Origin: Dyadobacter frigoris
Lineage (GTDB): Bacteria; Bacteroidota; Bacteroidia; Cytophagales; Spirosomataceae
DNA length: 64,000 nucleotides
Assembly: GCF_005280585.1 (NCBI RefSeq)
Contig: NZ_SZVO01000006.1
Coordinates: 372,001-436,000, forward strand
Reading direction: 5' to 3'
Part shown: positions 19,166-27,666 of the stretch, piece by piece
How the letters are laid out: each line of letters begins with the position of its first letter
How positions within the stretch are numbered: position 1 is the stretch's first letter
Made by a program: the position numbers and the translations under genes
Notes under the pieces: generated by a model
What the model was told of the DNA's origin: nothing
What the model saw: only the letters and a program-made list of their open reading frames with translations
Databases searched by the model: none

Positions 19166-19201
19166 TGTTCAATATTGAACGATTTCGTACAGAGGTGAAC
19201 G
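19166..19201 (-). promoter_or_regulatory. Tandem-palindrome activator site B (36 bp)
   Basis: The element comprises TGTTCA-ATAT-TGAACG, spacer ATTT, then CGTACA-GAGG-TGAACG. The inner arms of the first palindrome use TGAAC where other sites have CGGAC, but the 16-4-16 layout is exact. It lies about 90 bases upstream of the ATG of permease 2, just after the end of the jelly-roll protein gene. Confidence 0.65.
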
Positions 19202-19211
19202 ATTGGAAATA

Positions 19212-19886
19212 TTATTTTTGTGCTATTTTCAATTCGGAAAAATCTCCATCCGAATCATATCCAACCCAAAATCCAATTTTCCCATTATTACTATTCCCAA
19301 GCTTTTTAACAACCAGACTTGCCTGAGCATTGTTGTTCACAAAAACTTTAACGTTCAGGCCATCAACAACTATTTTCGCATGTAACCATTCTTCCGGTTC
19401 AGGTGCCGGATCTATTGGTTTTTCATATTGATTTGGATGTTCCTTTCTCAGAACCGGCCAGTCAAATTTTGGCAAGGAAATATATTGAACGGAATGATTT
19501 CGCCTTTCGGTTTCAGTGGATTTGAAATTGAAGGGGCGGAAATAAATAGCATCGTAAGTACTATCATTGGAACCGTGAAAAGCGATACCAACAAAACTTT
19601 GCTGCAAAACATTTTTTCCTTTTACATCGAATTCGATAATTCCATCAGAAAAACGGATATCATCAATCCAGGCAATCCCAGCGTCAGGTTTTCCATCGAG
19701 ATGCAAAACATTTTTCTTTACGTCTGTTGAAATTTGGGTAACTGAACGATTAACTGCACTAATTTTATTGGCTTTAAGCAAGGCAGATAAATCGGGCTCA
19801 ATTACTTTTTGAGCCCGACAAACTAAACCTGTAAAAGCGAAAATTACGACGCACAATAAATTTTTGACAAAAATTGAGTTGAACAT
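19212..19886 (-). CDS. Secreted jelly-roll protein (DUF1080/LamG-like)
   Basis: This 224-residue protein has a signal peptide ending around CRAQK. The body resembles the concanavalin-like beta-sandwich of DUF1080 (3-keto-disaccharide hydrolase) proteins: LDGKPDAGIAWIDDIRFSDG, the strand FVGIAFHGSNDSTYDAIYFRPFNF, then EEWLHAKIVVDGLNVKVFVNN and GKIGFWVGYDSDGDFSEL. Such folds bind or cut carbohydrate; no catalytic residues can be assigned. The gene is last in the operon that starts at activator site C, behind four permeases, but a palindromic element and a permease remnant lie directly upstream. Co-transcription is therefore uncertain. An exported ligand-binding role beside the permeases is possible but unproven. 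Confidence 0.82.
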   Translation of the reverse strand: MFNSIFVKNLLCVVIFAFTGLVCRAQKVIEPDLSALLKANKISAVNRSVTQISTDVKKNVLHLDGKPDAGIAWIDDIRFSDGIIEFDVKGKNVLQQSFVGIAFHGSNDSTYDAIYFRPFNFKSTETERRNHSVQYISLPKFDWPVLRKEHPNQYEKPIDPAPEPEEWLHAKIVVDGLNVKVFVNNNAQASLVVKKLGNSNNGKIGFWVGYDSDGDFSELKIAQK

Positions 19887-19898
19887 ATTTGGGATCTT

Positions 19899-19946
19899 TT
19901 ATTCTGATTTAAGCGATTTGACAGGAGTAATAAGCATTGCCTTAAT
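19899..19946 (-). pseudogene. C-terminal remnant of a fourteenth FtsX permease
   Basis: Translated on the minus strand, this stretch reads IKAMLITPVKSLKSE followed by TAA. That is the exact tail of the permease family; the intact neighbour ends IKAALINPVKSLKSE. The fragment is broken off upstream by a palindromic element (19946-20036), beyond which the intact permease 3 ends. Nucleotide identity to the tail of permease 3 is high, so the fragment is either what is left of a deleted paralogue or a local duplication made when the element arrived. Confidence 0.8.
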
Positions 19947-20036
19947 TTCACGCAAAGCAAAAAAGTAAAGGGCAAAGCACACAAAGCTAAAATCTTAGCG
20001 AGCTTTGCTCTTTTTTCTTACCTGCTTTGCGTGAAA
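19946..20036. repeat. Long palindromic repeat element, copy 1
   Basis: The termini TTTCACGCAAAGC (19946-19958) and GCTTTGCGTGAAA (20024-20036) are perfect inverted copies. The inner arms (GGCAAAGCAC-type against GAGCTTTGCTC) also pair around TAAAATCTTAGC. A second member of the same family is at 31411-31496. It is compatible with a non-coding mobile or REP-like element, and it separates a permease remnant from an intact permease. Confidence 0.8.
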
Positions 20037-20041
20037 CCCTT

Positions 20042-22435
20042 TTATTCTGATTTAAGCGATTTGACAGGATTAATAAGTGCTGCTTTTATTCCCTGGAACA
20101 TGATTGTCAATACTGCAATTAATAGTGACAAGCCCGCAGCAACCGCAAAAATCCACCACGAAATATCGATTCGATATGCAAAATCACTAAGCCATTTTTG
20201 CATGAAATAATAGGTGAGCGGACTGGCAATCAATATTGCAACTACAATCAAGACCAGAAAATCTTTTGACAAAAGTCCGACAATACTTACCACCGAAGCA
20301 CCGAGCACTTTCCGTATACCGATTTCTTTATTTCTATTTTCAACTGTGAAAGTTGCCAATCCAAACAGTCCAAGACAGGCGATAAAAATGGCCCAAACCG
20401 AAGCGGTTGTAAAGATCTGACTATACTGTTTTTCAGAAACATATTGTTTGTTGAAGTTTTCATCAACAAAGAAATATTCAAATGGATTATCGGTAAAATA
20501 GCTTTTATAGATTTTTTCCAGTCTGGAAATTTTTTCCTGCATATCATCCGCAGTCAGACTTATGGTGATGTATTGGCTGCTGTTTTGTGGATAAAATATA
20601 ATTGGATCAATGGCTTTTTGCAAACCAGTATGGTGGTAATCTTTCACAACACCAATAATTTCCAGATAACGTTCGTCCCACTTTATTTTGGTTTTCAAAG
20701 CATCTTCCGCCGATTCAAATCCAAGCTGCCTAATGGCGGTTTCATTCATGATCACTTTCGAATTCTTATTCCAATCCACATTGGCTTCTTCGGGCGTAAA
20801 ATTTCTTCCGGCTTTTAATTTTATATCGTAAACATTTAAATACCGGTCGCCAATGATCGTGAATGCGTACGAAGCCAATTCATCACCGGCCTTCGAGCCT
20901 GGCTGGGTAAATCCGGATGTATTAAAGTTATAGAAGTTCCCCGGTACGCTGCCTGACAAACTATAATCTTTCACAAAACTTTGCTCACTTATCTCATTCC
21001 AAAACGCAGCTTTACGAATTTTATAGGTGCTGTCTTTTTCATTTTCCGGTCCGCGAAGCACTAGCAACTGGCTCGTTTTCACACCCAGATTTTCATTTTG
21101 CATAAATTTCAGCTGACTGTAAATCACAATAGTAACCAGCATCAATGCAATGGAAATACTAAACTGGGAAACGACTAATGATTTTCTCAAAAAAGCACCT
21201 TGTGAAGTTTTCGTCAGTTTGCCTTTCAGGATTTTCACCGGATTGAAATTGGATAAAGCATAAGCCGTGTAAATCCCGGATGTCAGCATTCCAAAAAGAA
21301 AAACACTCAAACCAATGACCCAGACGGACGAATTTCCTAAAATTTCAAGCGATAGATTTTTTCCAATCAATTGATTAAAAAACGGTTGGAGTACGTAAAT
21401 CAACAAAATGGCCATTGTAAAACTTAACAAATTGACTAACGCCGATTCTCCCAGAAATTGCCCGATTAAATTGCCTGGCGTCGCTCCAATCACTTTTCTA
21501 ACACCGACTTCACTGGCACGTTTGAGAGAATTTGCAGTTGACAGATTGATATAATTAAACCATGCGATTAGTAAAATCAAAAAAGCAATTACGCCGAGGG
21601 TATAAACATATTTGACATTGCCGGTAGTTTGGTAGGTATCATTCAGCTTATCCGACAAATGTAAATTGGCAAATGCCTGCAAACGAAACTTAACTCCATC
21701 TTTATCCTGTTGCTGAATATCCCGAAATTTTGATAATTTATTTTCCAGAGATTTATAATCAACTCCTTTATTTAACAGAAAAAATGTATTGGTATAAAGC
21801 GATTCAAGATTATCGGCATTAGGCAGAGATTTCAAGGAAAATATCATATCCAGGTTGATATCTGAATTTTCCCGGGATTTGTAAATACCTTCCACCGAAT
21901 AAGACAAAGTGCCAAACTGATTGGAAAGTGTTAAAGTTTTACCAATAGGATCTTCTTTTCCAAAATATTTACCGGCCATTTTGGAAGTAATGAAAACTAC
22001 TTTTGGCTGATTCAGTGCGGCCTTATTCCCTTTGATGACTGAGAAAGTAAAAAAATCGAAGAAATTCCCATCGGCATAACCGATGTTATCTTCGCGAAAA
22101 ACCCCTGTATTTTCTCCCTCTTTTTTTACTATTCCCTTTGTAATATAATCGGTAAAACGACAATAATCCTTTATCTCGCTAAAATTCTGTTTTGCTTTTG
22201 CCGCCCAACCGGGTTCAACTTGTCCCCAGGTATTCCCCTTTGCATCCAGGCTAATGAGACGATACATTTCCGGCAGATTCTTATGAAACTGATTTACACT
22301 TTTTTCAAAACTTACATATTCAAGAATCAAAAGAAAGGCTGCGATGCCCATTGCCAGACCCGCAATATTGATGCTGCTGTAAACCTTGTTCCGGATCAGA
22401 TTCCGGAAAGCTATTTTTAAATAATTCCTGATCAT
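20042..22435 (-). CDS. MacB/FtsX-type ABC permease 3
   Basis: This 797-residue permease starts MIRNYLKIAFRNLIRNKVY, with TM1 in GLAMGIAAFLLILEYV. The first coupling motif is RASEVGVRKVIGATPG and the second is NRNKEIGIRKVLGAS. The C-terminus is NPVKSLKSE. The first periplasmic domain is about average length. It is the fourth permease after activator site C, only 58 bases behind permease 4. A near-copy of its last 15 codons lies beyond the palindromic element immediately downstream, showing that this operon end has been rearranged. Confidence 0.92.
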   Translation of the reverse strand: MIRNYLKIAFRNLIRNKVYSSINIAGLAMGIAAFLLILEYVSFEKSVNQFHKNLPEMYRLISLDAKGNTWGQVEPGWAAKAKQNFSEIKDYCRFTDYITKGIVKKEGENTGVFREDNIGYADGNFFDFFTFSVIKGNKAALNQPKVVFITSKMAGKYFGKEDPIGKTLTLSNQFGTLSYSVEGIYKSRENSDINLDMIFSLKSLPNADNLESLYTNTFFLLNKGVDYKSLENKLSKFRDIQQQDKDGVKFRLQAFANLHLSDKLNDTYQTTGNVKYVYTLGVIAFLILLIAWFNYINLSTANSLKRASEVGVRKVIGATPGNLIGQFLGESALVNLLSFTMAILLIYVLQPFFNQLIGKNLSLEILGNSSVWVIGLSVFLFGMLTSGIYTAYALSNFNPVKILKGKLTKTSQGAFLRKSLVVSQFSISIALMLVTIVIYSQLKFMQNENLGVKTSQLLVLRGPENEKDSTYKIRKAAFWNEISEQSFVKDYSLSGSVPGNFYNFNTSGFTQPGSKAGDELASYAFTIIGDRYLNVYDIKLKAGRNFTPEEANVDWNKNSKVIMNETAIRQLGFESAEDALKTKIKWDERYLEIIGVVKDYHHTGLQKAIDPIIFYPQNSSQYITISLTADDMQEKISRLEKIYKSYFTDNPFEYFFVDENFNKQYVSEKQYSQIFTTASVWAIFIACLGLFGLATFTVENRNKEIGIRKVLGASVVSIVGLLSKDFLVLIVVAILIASPLTYYFMQKWLSDFAYRIDISWWIFAVAAGLSLLIAVLTIMFQGIKAALINPVKSLKSE

Positions 22436-22493
22436 GATTAGTATAGGTTAGAAAAAAGTGAAATCCTTTGAAAATATCTCTCCCGATATTTTA

Positions 22494-24950
22494 TTATTCC
22501 GATTTGAGTGATTTTACCGGATTGGTCATCGCTGCTTTAATCGCTTGTGAACTAACTGTAATTAAAGCAATTATAATCGCCAAAATGCCTGCAATGGTAA
22601 ACATCCACCACTCCATTTTGATACTGTAAGCAAAATCCTGAAGCCATTTCCCCATCACATACCAGGTAAGCGGCGTGGCGATCAGAATGGAGACGAGAAC
22701 CAGCTTTATAAAATCACCCGACAGCAAAGCAACAATACTTGGGATAGAAGCTCCTAAAACTTTTCTTACACCAATTTCCTTCGTTCTTTGCTGTGCAGCA
22801 AAAGCCGCCAGTCCAAATAATCCCAGACAGGAAATCAGAATGGAAATAACTGTGAACGTGTTGATGATCCGGGAAGTCCTGGCATCAGCCGAATAATTGC
22901 TCTGGAAATCTTCATTCAGAAATGTATATGAAAAAGGCTCCTCAGGAATTAACGATTTCCACTTTGTTTCCAAAAAAGGAAGCACCGTACTCAAATCCTT
23001 TGTATTGACGTGCGCTATCACATAATTGAAATTGGTATCATTATTCAGGAAAAACACGTATGGTTCAATGACTTTGTGTAAATCTTCAAAATGAAAATCT
23101 TTGACCACACCAACGATTTCCAGTGAACCAATTTCCTTTTCCCCCATATTAAAATTAAGTTTTTGCCCAACCGCTTTGTCCAGTGGAATTCTGAATTTGC
23201 GTAAAGTCGCTTCGTTTACCACTATTTTATTATTGGTATCTGCCGGATATTCCACAGAAAACATTCTTCCGGCGGCCATTTTGAAATCCATTGTTTTCAT
23301 AAAATCGGCCGCAACTCCGTTTGTTTTGACCAAACCGTCCTCATTGACACTTTGTCCGGGAAGAAAAACCGACATATCACTTGGATTGATAATGCCCGGA
23401 TAATAAGAAGTGCCCGAAGCCGCCGAAACCTGGTTGTTCTGAAACATTTCATTCTTGAGCGCATTATAAGCTTTTTTGGCTTCTTTGCTGCGTAAAGGAA
23501 TTACGATCTGCTGATCCTTTGTAAAACCAAGCGGCTGCTCCTGCATGAACTTAATTTGTCCCTGAATCACCATCGTTGCCACTACCAGCCCGATAGAAAT
23601 CACAAACTGGAAAACAACCAAACCTCTTCTTAAAGCGGTAGCAGAAACAGAATTGACAAATCTTCCTTTGATTACGTCCAATGGATTAAAAACCGATAAA
23701 TAAAATGCGGGATAACTGCCCGCCAATAATCCCGTTACAATGGCGAGGCCAATAAATGCAAGGGCAACTTCGGGTTTGAATAATTCAGAAATATTTAAAT
23801 TTTTATCCGCCAATTGATTGAAAACGGGAAGAAAAACGATAACTGAGGCGATGGCAATTATCAGCGCCAGGAAAGTAAGAACCATGGATTCTCCCAAAAA
23901 CTGACAGATCAAACCACTTTTTCCGGCACCCATTACTTTCCTGATTCCAACTTCAGCCGCACGTCTGGCTGAACGCGCCGTTGCCAGATTCATAAAATTA
24001 ATACAGGCAATCAGTAACGTGAACAGCGCGATGGAAGCAAGTACGTAAAGATAAGTTGTGCTTGTTGTAGCCGTAACAATTCTGTCAATTTTGCTGAAAA
24101 GGTGGATATCTTTTACAGGCAGAAGGAATAATTTTTTATCAAAACCAGCCAGTCTTAAATCTTTTCGGGCGTATTTTTCGATAAAAGAAGGCAATTTGTC
24201 ACTGAATTTTTCAGCGTTTGTTCCGGGTTTTAATCTTAGATATGTATAAAACATATTGTTGTTCGTAAAATCCAAATCTGGCTGTCTCAGGTAATCTCCC
24301 ACCCAACCGGAGTGGATTGAAACAAAATAACGGGCATCGATATGTGATCTTGCACTTTCATCGCGAAATACACCAGTAACTTTAAAATCTTCATTATTAC
24401 CCGATTTTCCACCAATTCTTATCGTTTGATTTAAAGCTGATTCTTTACCAAAAAACTTATGCGCAACATCTTCCGAAAGCACAACAGAATGTGGATCGTT
24501 CATGGACGTTTTGGGATCGCCTTCAACAAACTGATAGGTAAAAACATCGAAAAAAGTAGAATCCACGCTAATTCCTTTTGTTTCATAAAATGATTTTTCA
24601 GGCTTTCCAGACTGAGTTACTTTAAGTAAAGTTTTTGCCTCCAGGAAATTCCACCAAAGTCTTGTAACCTGTTCCACTTCCGGAAATTCTGCTTTTACAG
24701 CCTGCGCGTAAGGCGCCGGAGCTCTGGGATTATCCATTTTATCGCCGTTGGACTGAACATTTTCGCTACGTAAAAGGTACAGATCTTTGGCATGTTCCTG
24801 ATGTTTATCGAACGACATTTCGCTCATAATGTAAAGCAAAAGTAGCATACAGCAGGTCATCCCGACAGACAAACCAAATACATTAATGGAAGAGAACAGT
24901 TTGCTCGAAAGCAGGTTCCGCCAGGCGATTTTGAGATAATTTTTGTACAT
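22494..24950 (-). CDS. MacB/FtsX-type ABC permease 4
   Basis: This 818-residue permease starts MYKNYLKIAWRNLLSSKLF; TM1 is GLSVGMTCCMLLLLYIM. The first periplasmic domain is long, with KTLLKVTQSGKPEKS and an extra IGGKSGNNED segment. The first coupling motif is RRAAEVGIRKVMGAGKSG and the second is QQRTKEIGVRKVLGAS. The C-terminus is NPVKSLKSE. The adjacent MGAGKSG segment resembles permease 7 (AGAGRSG), which suggests a common origin for that pair. It is the third gene behind site C; two strong stem-loops (25016-25097) lie between it and permease 5. Confidence 0.92.
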   Translation of the reverse strand: MYKNYLKIAWRNLLSSKLFSSINVFGLSVGMTCCMLLLLYIMSEMSFDKHQEHAKDLYLLRSENVQSNGDKMDNPRAPAPYAQAVKAEFPEVEQVTRLWWNFLEAKTLLKVTQSGKPEKSFYETKGISVDSTFFDVFTYQFVEGDPKTSMNDPHSVVLSEDVAHKFFGKESALNQTIRIGGKSGNNEDFKVTGVFRDESARSHIDARYFVSIHSGWVGDYLRQPDLDFTNNNMFYTYLRLKPGTNAEKFSDKLPSFIEKYARKDLRLAGFDKKLFLLPVKDIHLFSKIDRIVTATTSTTYLYVLASIALFTLLIACINFMNLATARSARRAAEVGIRKVMGAGKSGLICQFLGESMVLTFLALIIAIASVIVFLPVFNQLADKNLNISELFKPEVALAFIGLAIVTGLLAGSYPAFYLSVFNPLDVIKGRFVNSVSATALRRGLVVFQFVISIGLVVATMVIQGQIKFMQEQPLGFTKDQQIVIPLRSKEAKKAYNALKNEMFQNNQVSAASGTSYYPGIINPSDMSVFLPGQSVNEDGLVKTNGVAADFMKTMDFKMAAGRMFSVEYPADTNNKIVVNEATLRKFRIPLDKAVGQKLNFNMGEKEIGSLEIVGVVKDFHFEDLHKVIEPYVFFLNNDTNFNYVIAHVNTKDLSTVLPFLETKWKSLIPEEPFSYTFLNEDFQSNYSADARTSRIINTFTVISILISCLGLFGLAAFAAQQRTKEIGVRKVLGASIPSIVALLSGDFIKLVLVSILIATPLTWYVMGKWLQDFAYSIKMEWWMFTIAGILAIIIALITVSSQAIKAAMTNPVKSLKSE

Positions 24951-25015
24951 GTCTTTGAGGTTTTTCTGGCTAATTGATTGGGAGAAAATTATTTTCTCCT
25001 TCTTAGTTTTTATTA

Positions 25016-25097
25016 CCCGTCCGACGACGAAAAAAGCCGTCGGACGGGAGTTCCGGCTCCGTCTTACGCCTTTTTCTGACGTACGACGGAGCCGGAA
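25016..25097 (-). repeat. Two stem-loops between permeases 5 and 4
   Basis: Hairpin one is CCCGTCCGACG/CGTCGGACGGG (25016-25048). Hairpin two is TTCCGGCTCCGTC/GACGGAGCCGGAA (25051-25097). A close relative of hairpin one occurs at 27596-27628 in the next intergenic gap. On the minus strand hairpin one is followed by TAATAAAAACT, not by a T run, so processing or mRNA stabilisation fits better than termination. The GTCCG and CGGAC motifs recall the activator sites but the geometry is different. Confidence 0.7.
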
Positions 25098-25103
25098 ATA
25101 TTG

Positions 25104-27542
25104 TTACTGGCTTTTTAATGTTTTTGCCGGATCTATTAGGGCTGCTTTTATGGCCTGGTAACTTATTGTAAGTATTGCTATGGTGGCTGACAAAATGCCG
25201 GCAAAAGCATAAATGTCCCAGGTAATATCAATTCTATATTTATAATCCTGCAACCATTTTTGCATGATGTACCAGGCAATCGGTGATGCGATAATTGCTG
25301 AAATAAGTACAAGAACCAGAAAATTCCGGGTTAGTAATCCAAGAATACTTTGAACTGATGCGCCCAGGACTTTCCGTATTCCTATTTCTTTTCTGCGTTG
25401 TTCTACCATAAAAGCAGAAAGCGCAAATAAACCCAGTGAGGCAACGATAATCGCCAGAATCGCAAAGCTGCTGAAAATCTGTCCAAGCCTGTTTACGTCA
25501 TCATACATTTTGGAAAAATTCTGGTCCATGAATGTGTAACGGATCGGCTGGTTTGGCGCTAACGAATTCCAAACTTTTGATATCGATTGAATCGCTCCTT
25601 TCGTATCAGAAGTACCTATTTTAATTGAAACAATGGAAGGACTTGAACCCAAACTCATACAAAGTCCTTCGATATCATCCTTCATGGACTCGAAATGAAA
25701 ATCTTCGACAACGCCGATGATTTCAAGCTTGTTACCATTATTCGTTTGGTTGGTAATATATTGACCAACGGGATTTTTCAAACCAAGATCTTTCGCAAGT
25801 TTCTGGTTAATGATAACGGCTTTTTCATCCGTTTTCCTATCCTTTGAAAAATTCCTTCCCTGTACAATCTTCATACCCAGGGTTTCAATATAATCGTAAT
25901 CCGTTACCCAGAACTGTCCGCTTGTAGAAGCCATTTCCTTTGTTTTTCCATCTTGCCAAAATGGATTTCCATTACGTTTTGTTTCCTTTATCGGCAGATA
26001 ATCGCTTACCGTCGCATTTTTCACTTGCGGCAATTTTTTTATTTCGTCTTTAAAAACAGCAACCTTATCTCCCAGCGTATTTGTGCCATGTACAAGCAAA
26101 ACCTGATTCCTGTTATAACCAACTTTTGCATTTAATATGAAATTAACCTGACGGTAAATCACAAACGTACTGATGATCAAAATGATGGATGTTGTAAATT
26201 GAAAAACGACAAGCGTGCTTCTTAAATCCGCTCCTTTTTTTCCTTTAACCAATTGTCCTTTCAGTACATTGATCGGCTTGAAACCGGATAAATAGAACGC
26301 GGGATACAAACCCGCCAAAATCCCGATAGCAAGTGAACTGAGAATTAATACCGGCAAAGGCCACCATTCGGTGAAAGGAAAAACCAGTGATTTTGAAGAA
26401 AGGGTATTGAAAAAAGGAAGAAGAGCATAGGCCAGAACAAAACCAAGTGAGATCGATACAAAACTGATTAGCAGCGATTCTGTCAGAAACTGACTTATCA
26501 AACCACTCCGCTCCGATCCTACTGTTTTTCTTAGACCAACTTCCATCGCCCTGTTGGCAGATTTTGCAGTTGAAAGATTGACAAAATTGATACAGGCCAG
26601 CAAAAGTATAAATCCTGCAATAGCGCCAAAAAGCCAGATAAACCGGATATCGCCATGGCTCAAACCATCCCGAATGTCTCCATTTCTTAAATAAATCTGA
26701 GAAACAGGCTGTAACTGGTATTTCTTGTCCGCCTCAATTTGTTCCGCGTTAACTTTTTGTCCGCTTGCAATGAGTTGGGGCATGTAATACTTCTTGGTAA
26801 TCGCAGAAAGTTTTGATTCAAACTTATGCTGATCCGTTCCTTCTTTCAACCTTATATAAGTCTGATAATTGGTAGCCAGCCAGTTGGTTTGTTCACCTTC
26901 ATAGAATACAACGCCGGCCATCGTCATCAGAAAATCAAAACCTACGTGGAAATTCTTTGGAAAATCTTCAATGACACCTGTAATCTTTCTTGGTTTTTTG
27001 GCATCGTCGTTAATGATCATAATTTTGCCGATCGCACTTTCGTTCGGAAAGAATTTATCGGCTTTTGATTTTGTAATTACCAGACTATTTGGCTCATCCA
27101 AAGCATGTTCCTGATCACCTTCCAACATTTTCAGTCCCCATATATCAATCAGATCCTGATCCATATATGCAAAACGTTCTTCGTAGACGTTTTGCAGTTT
27201 ATCCGACCTTCTAATCTGGTTTGGTCCAGCTCCAAACAATTCACTGTTTAAAAATCTACCCGCTTTTTCGACTTCCGGATAATCTTCTTTTATAACTTTG
27301 GCAACCCCTGCCTGCTGCCAGGTATAAGGAATTATTTCTCCCTGATATTTTTCAACGGCGACAACCCTGTATGTCCGGTTTTGGTAGGGAATATCCTCGT
27401 CATAACGAAGCTCGTCTTTTATAAACAAAGCAATCAGCAGACAAGCCGCAATACCAATAGCAAAACCACCGATTTTGACAAAAGAATACATCTTCTGATT
27501 GACAAGATGCCTCCACGCTAGTTTTAAATAATTTTGAAACAT
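25104..27542 (-). CDS. MacB/FtsX-type ABC permease 5
   Basis: This permease has 812 residues when started at the ATG at 27542 (MFQNYLKLAWRHLVNQKMY). The frame stays open for 32 more codons, but that stretch runs through the intergenic hairpin at 27596-27628 and has no family resemblance. TM1 is GFAIGIAACLLIALFI, and the following RYDEDIPYQNRTYRV replaces the usual SFDxFH...RIYR. The first coupling motif is NRAMEVGLRKTVGSERSG and the second is QRRKEIGIRKVLGAS. The C-terminus is DPAKTLKSQ, the most divergent tail among the set. It is the second gene behind activator site C. Confidence 0.92.
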   Translation of the reverse strand: MFQNYLKLAWRHLVNQKMYSFVKIGGFAIGIAACLLIALFIKDELRYDEDIPYQNRTYRVVAVEKYQGEIIPYTWQQAGVAKVIKEDYPEVEKAGRFLNSELFGAGPNQIRRSDKLQNVYEERFAYMDQDLIDIWGLKMLEGDQEHALDEPNSLVITKSKADKFFPNESAIGKIMIINDDAKKPRKITGVIEDFPKNFHVGFDFLMTMAGVVFYEGEQTNWLATNYQTYIRLKEGTDQHKFESKLSAITKKYYMPQLIASGQKVNAEQIEADKKYQLQPVSQIYLRNGDIRDGLSHGDIRFIWLFGAIAGFILLLACINFVNLSTAKSANRAMEVGLRKTVGSERSGLISQFLTESLLISFVSISLGFVLAYALLPFFNTLSSKSLVFPFTEWWPLPVLILSSLAIGILAGLYPAFYLSGFKPINVLKGQLVKGKKGADLRSTLVVFQFTTSIILIISTFVIYRQVNFILNAKVGYNRNQVLLVHGTNTLGDKVAVFKDEIKKLPQVKNATVSDYLPIKETKRNGNPFWQDGKTKEMASTSGQFWVTDYDYIETLGMKIVQGRNFSKDRKTDEKAVIINQKLAKDLGLKNPVGQYITNQTNNGNKLEIIGVVEDFHFESMKDDIEGLCMSLGSSPSIVSIKIGTSDTKGAIQSISKVWNSLAPNQPIRYTFMDQNFSKMYDDVNRLGQIFSSFAILAIIVASLGLFALSAFMVEQRRKEIGIRKVLGASVQSILGLLTRNFLVLVLISAIIASPIAWYIMQKWLQDYKYRIDITWDIYAFAGILSATIAILTISYQAIKAALIDPAKTLKSQ

Positions 27543-27595
27543 AGTTTTAAAATTTTCAGGCTGATAGATTTTTAGACTTTTCCTTCTTTTGTTTA

Positions 27596-27628
27596 CCCGT
27601 CCGACGGTAAAAAAAACCGTCGGACGGG
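27596..27628 (-). repeat. Stem-loop between permeases 6 and 5
   Basis: CCCGTCCGACGGT (27596-27608) pairs perfectly with ACCGTCGGACGGG (27616-27628) around an A-rich loop. It shares its stem with the hairpin at 25016-25048, so the two are copies of one repeat. A third, degraded copy (GCCGTCAAACGGGTC) runs into the stop codon of permease 6. Confidence 0.72.
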
Positions 27629-27666
27629 CTGTTATCATCTGACAGCGAAAAAAGCCGTCAAACGGG

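Noticed and set aside
25016..25048. Possible further activator site, since it has GTCCG and CGGAC arms
   Set aside because: The arms are ten bases apart around an A-rich loop, lack the TGT/ACA ends and have no second palindrome at 20 bp; it is a hairpin.
27543..27638. N-terminal extension of permease 5 by 32 residues
   Set aside because: The added codons run through an intergenic hairpin and match no paralogue; the ATG at 27542 gives the family N-terminus. The same reasoning removes 46 residues from permease 6.
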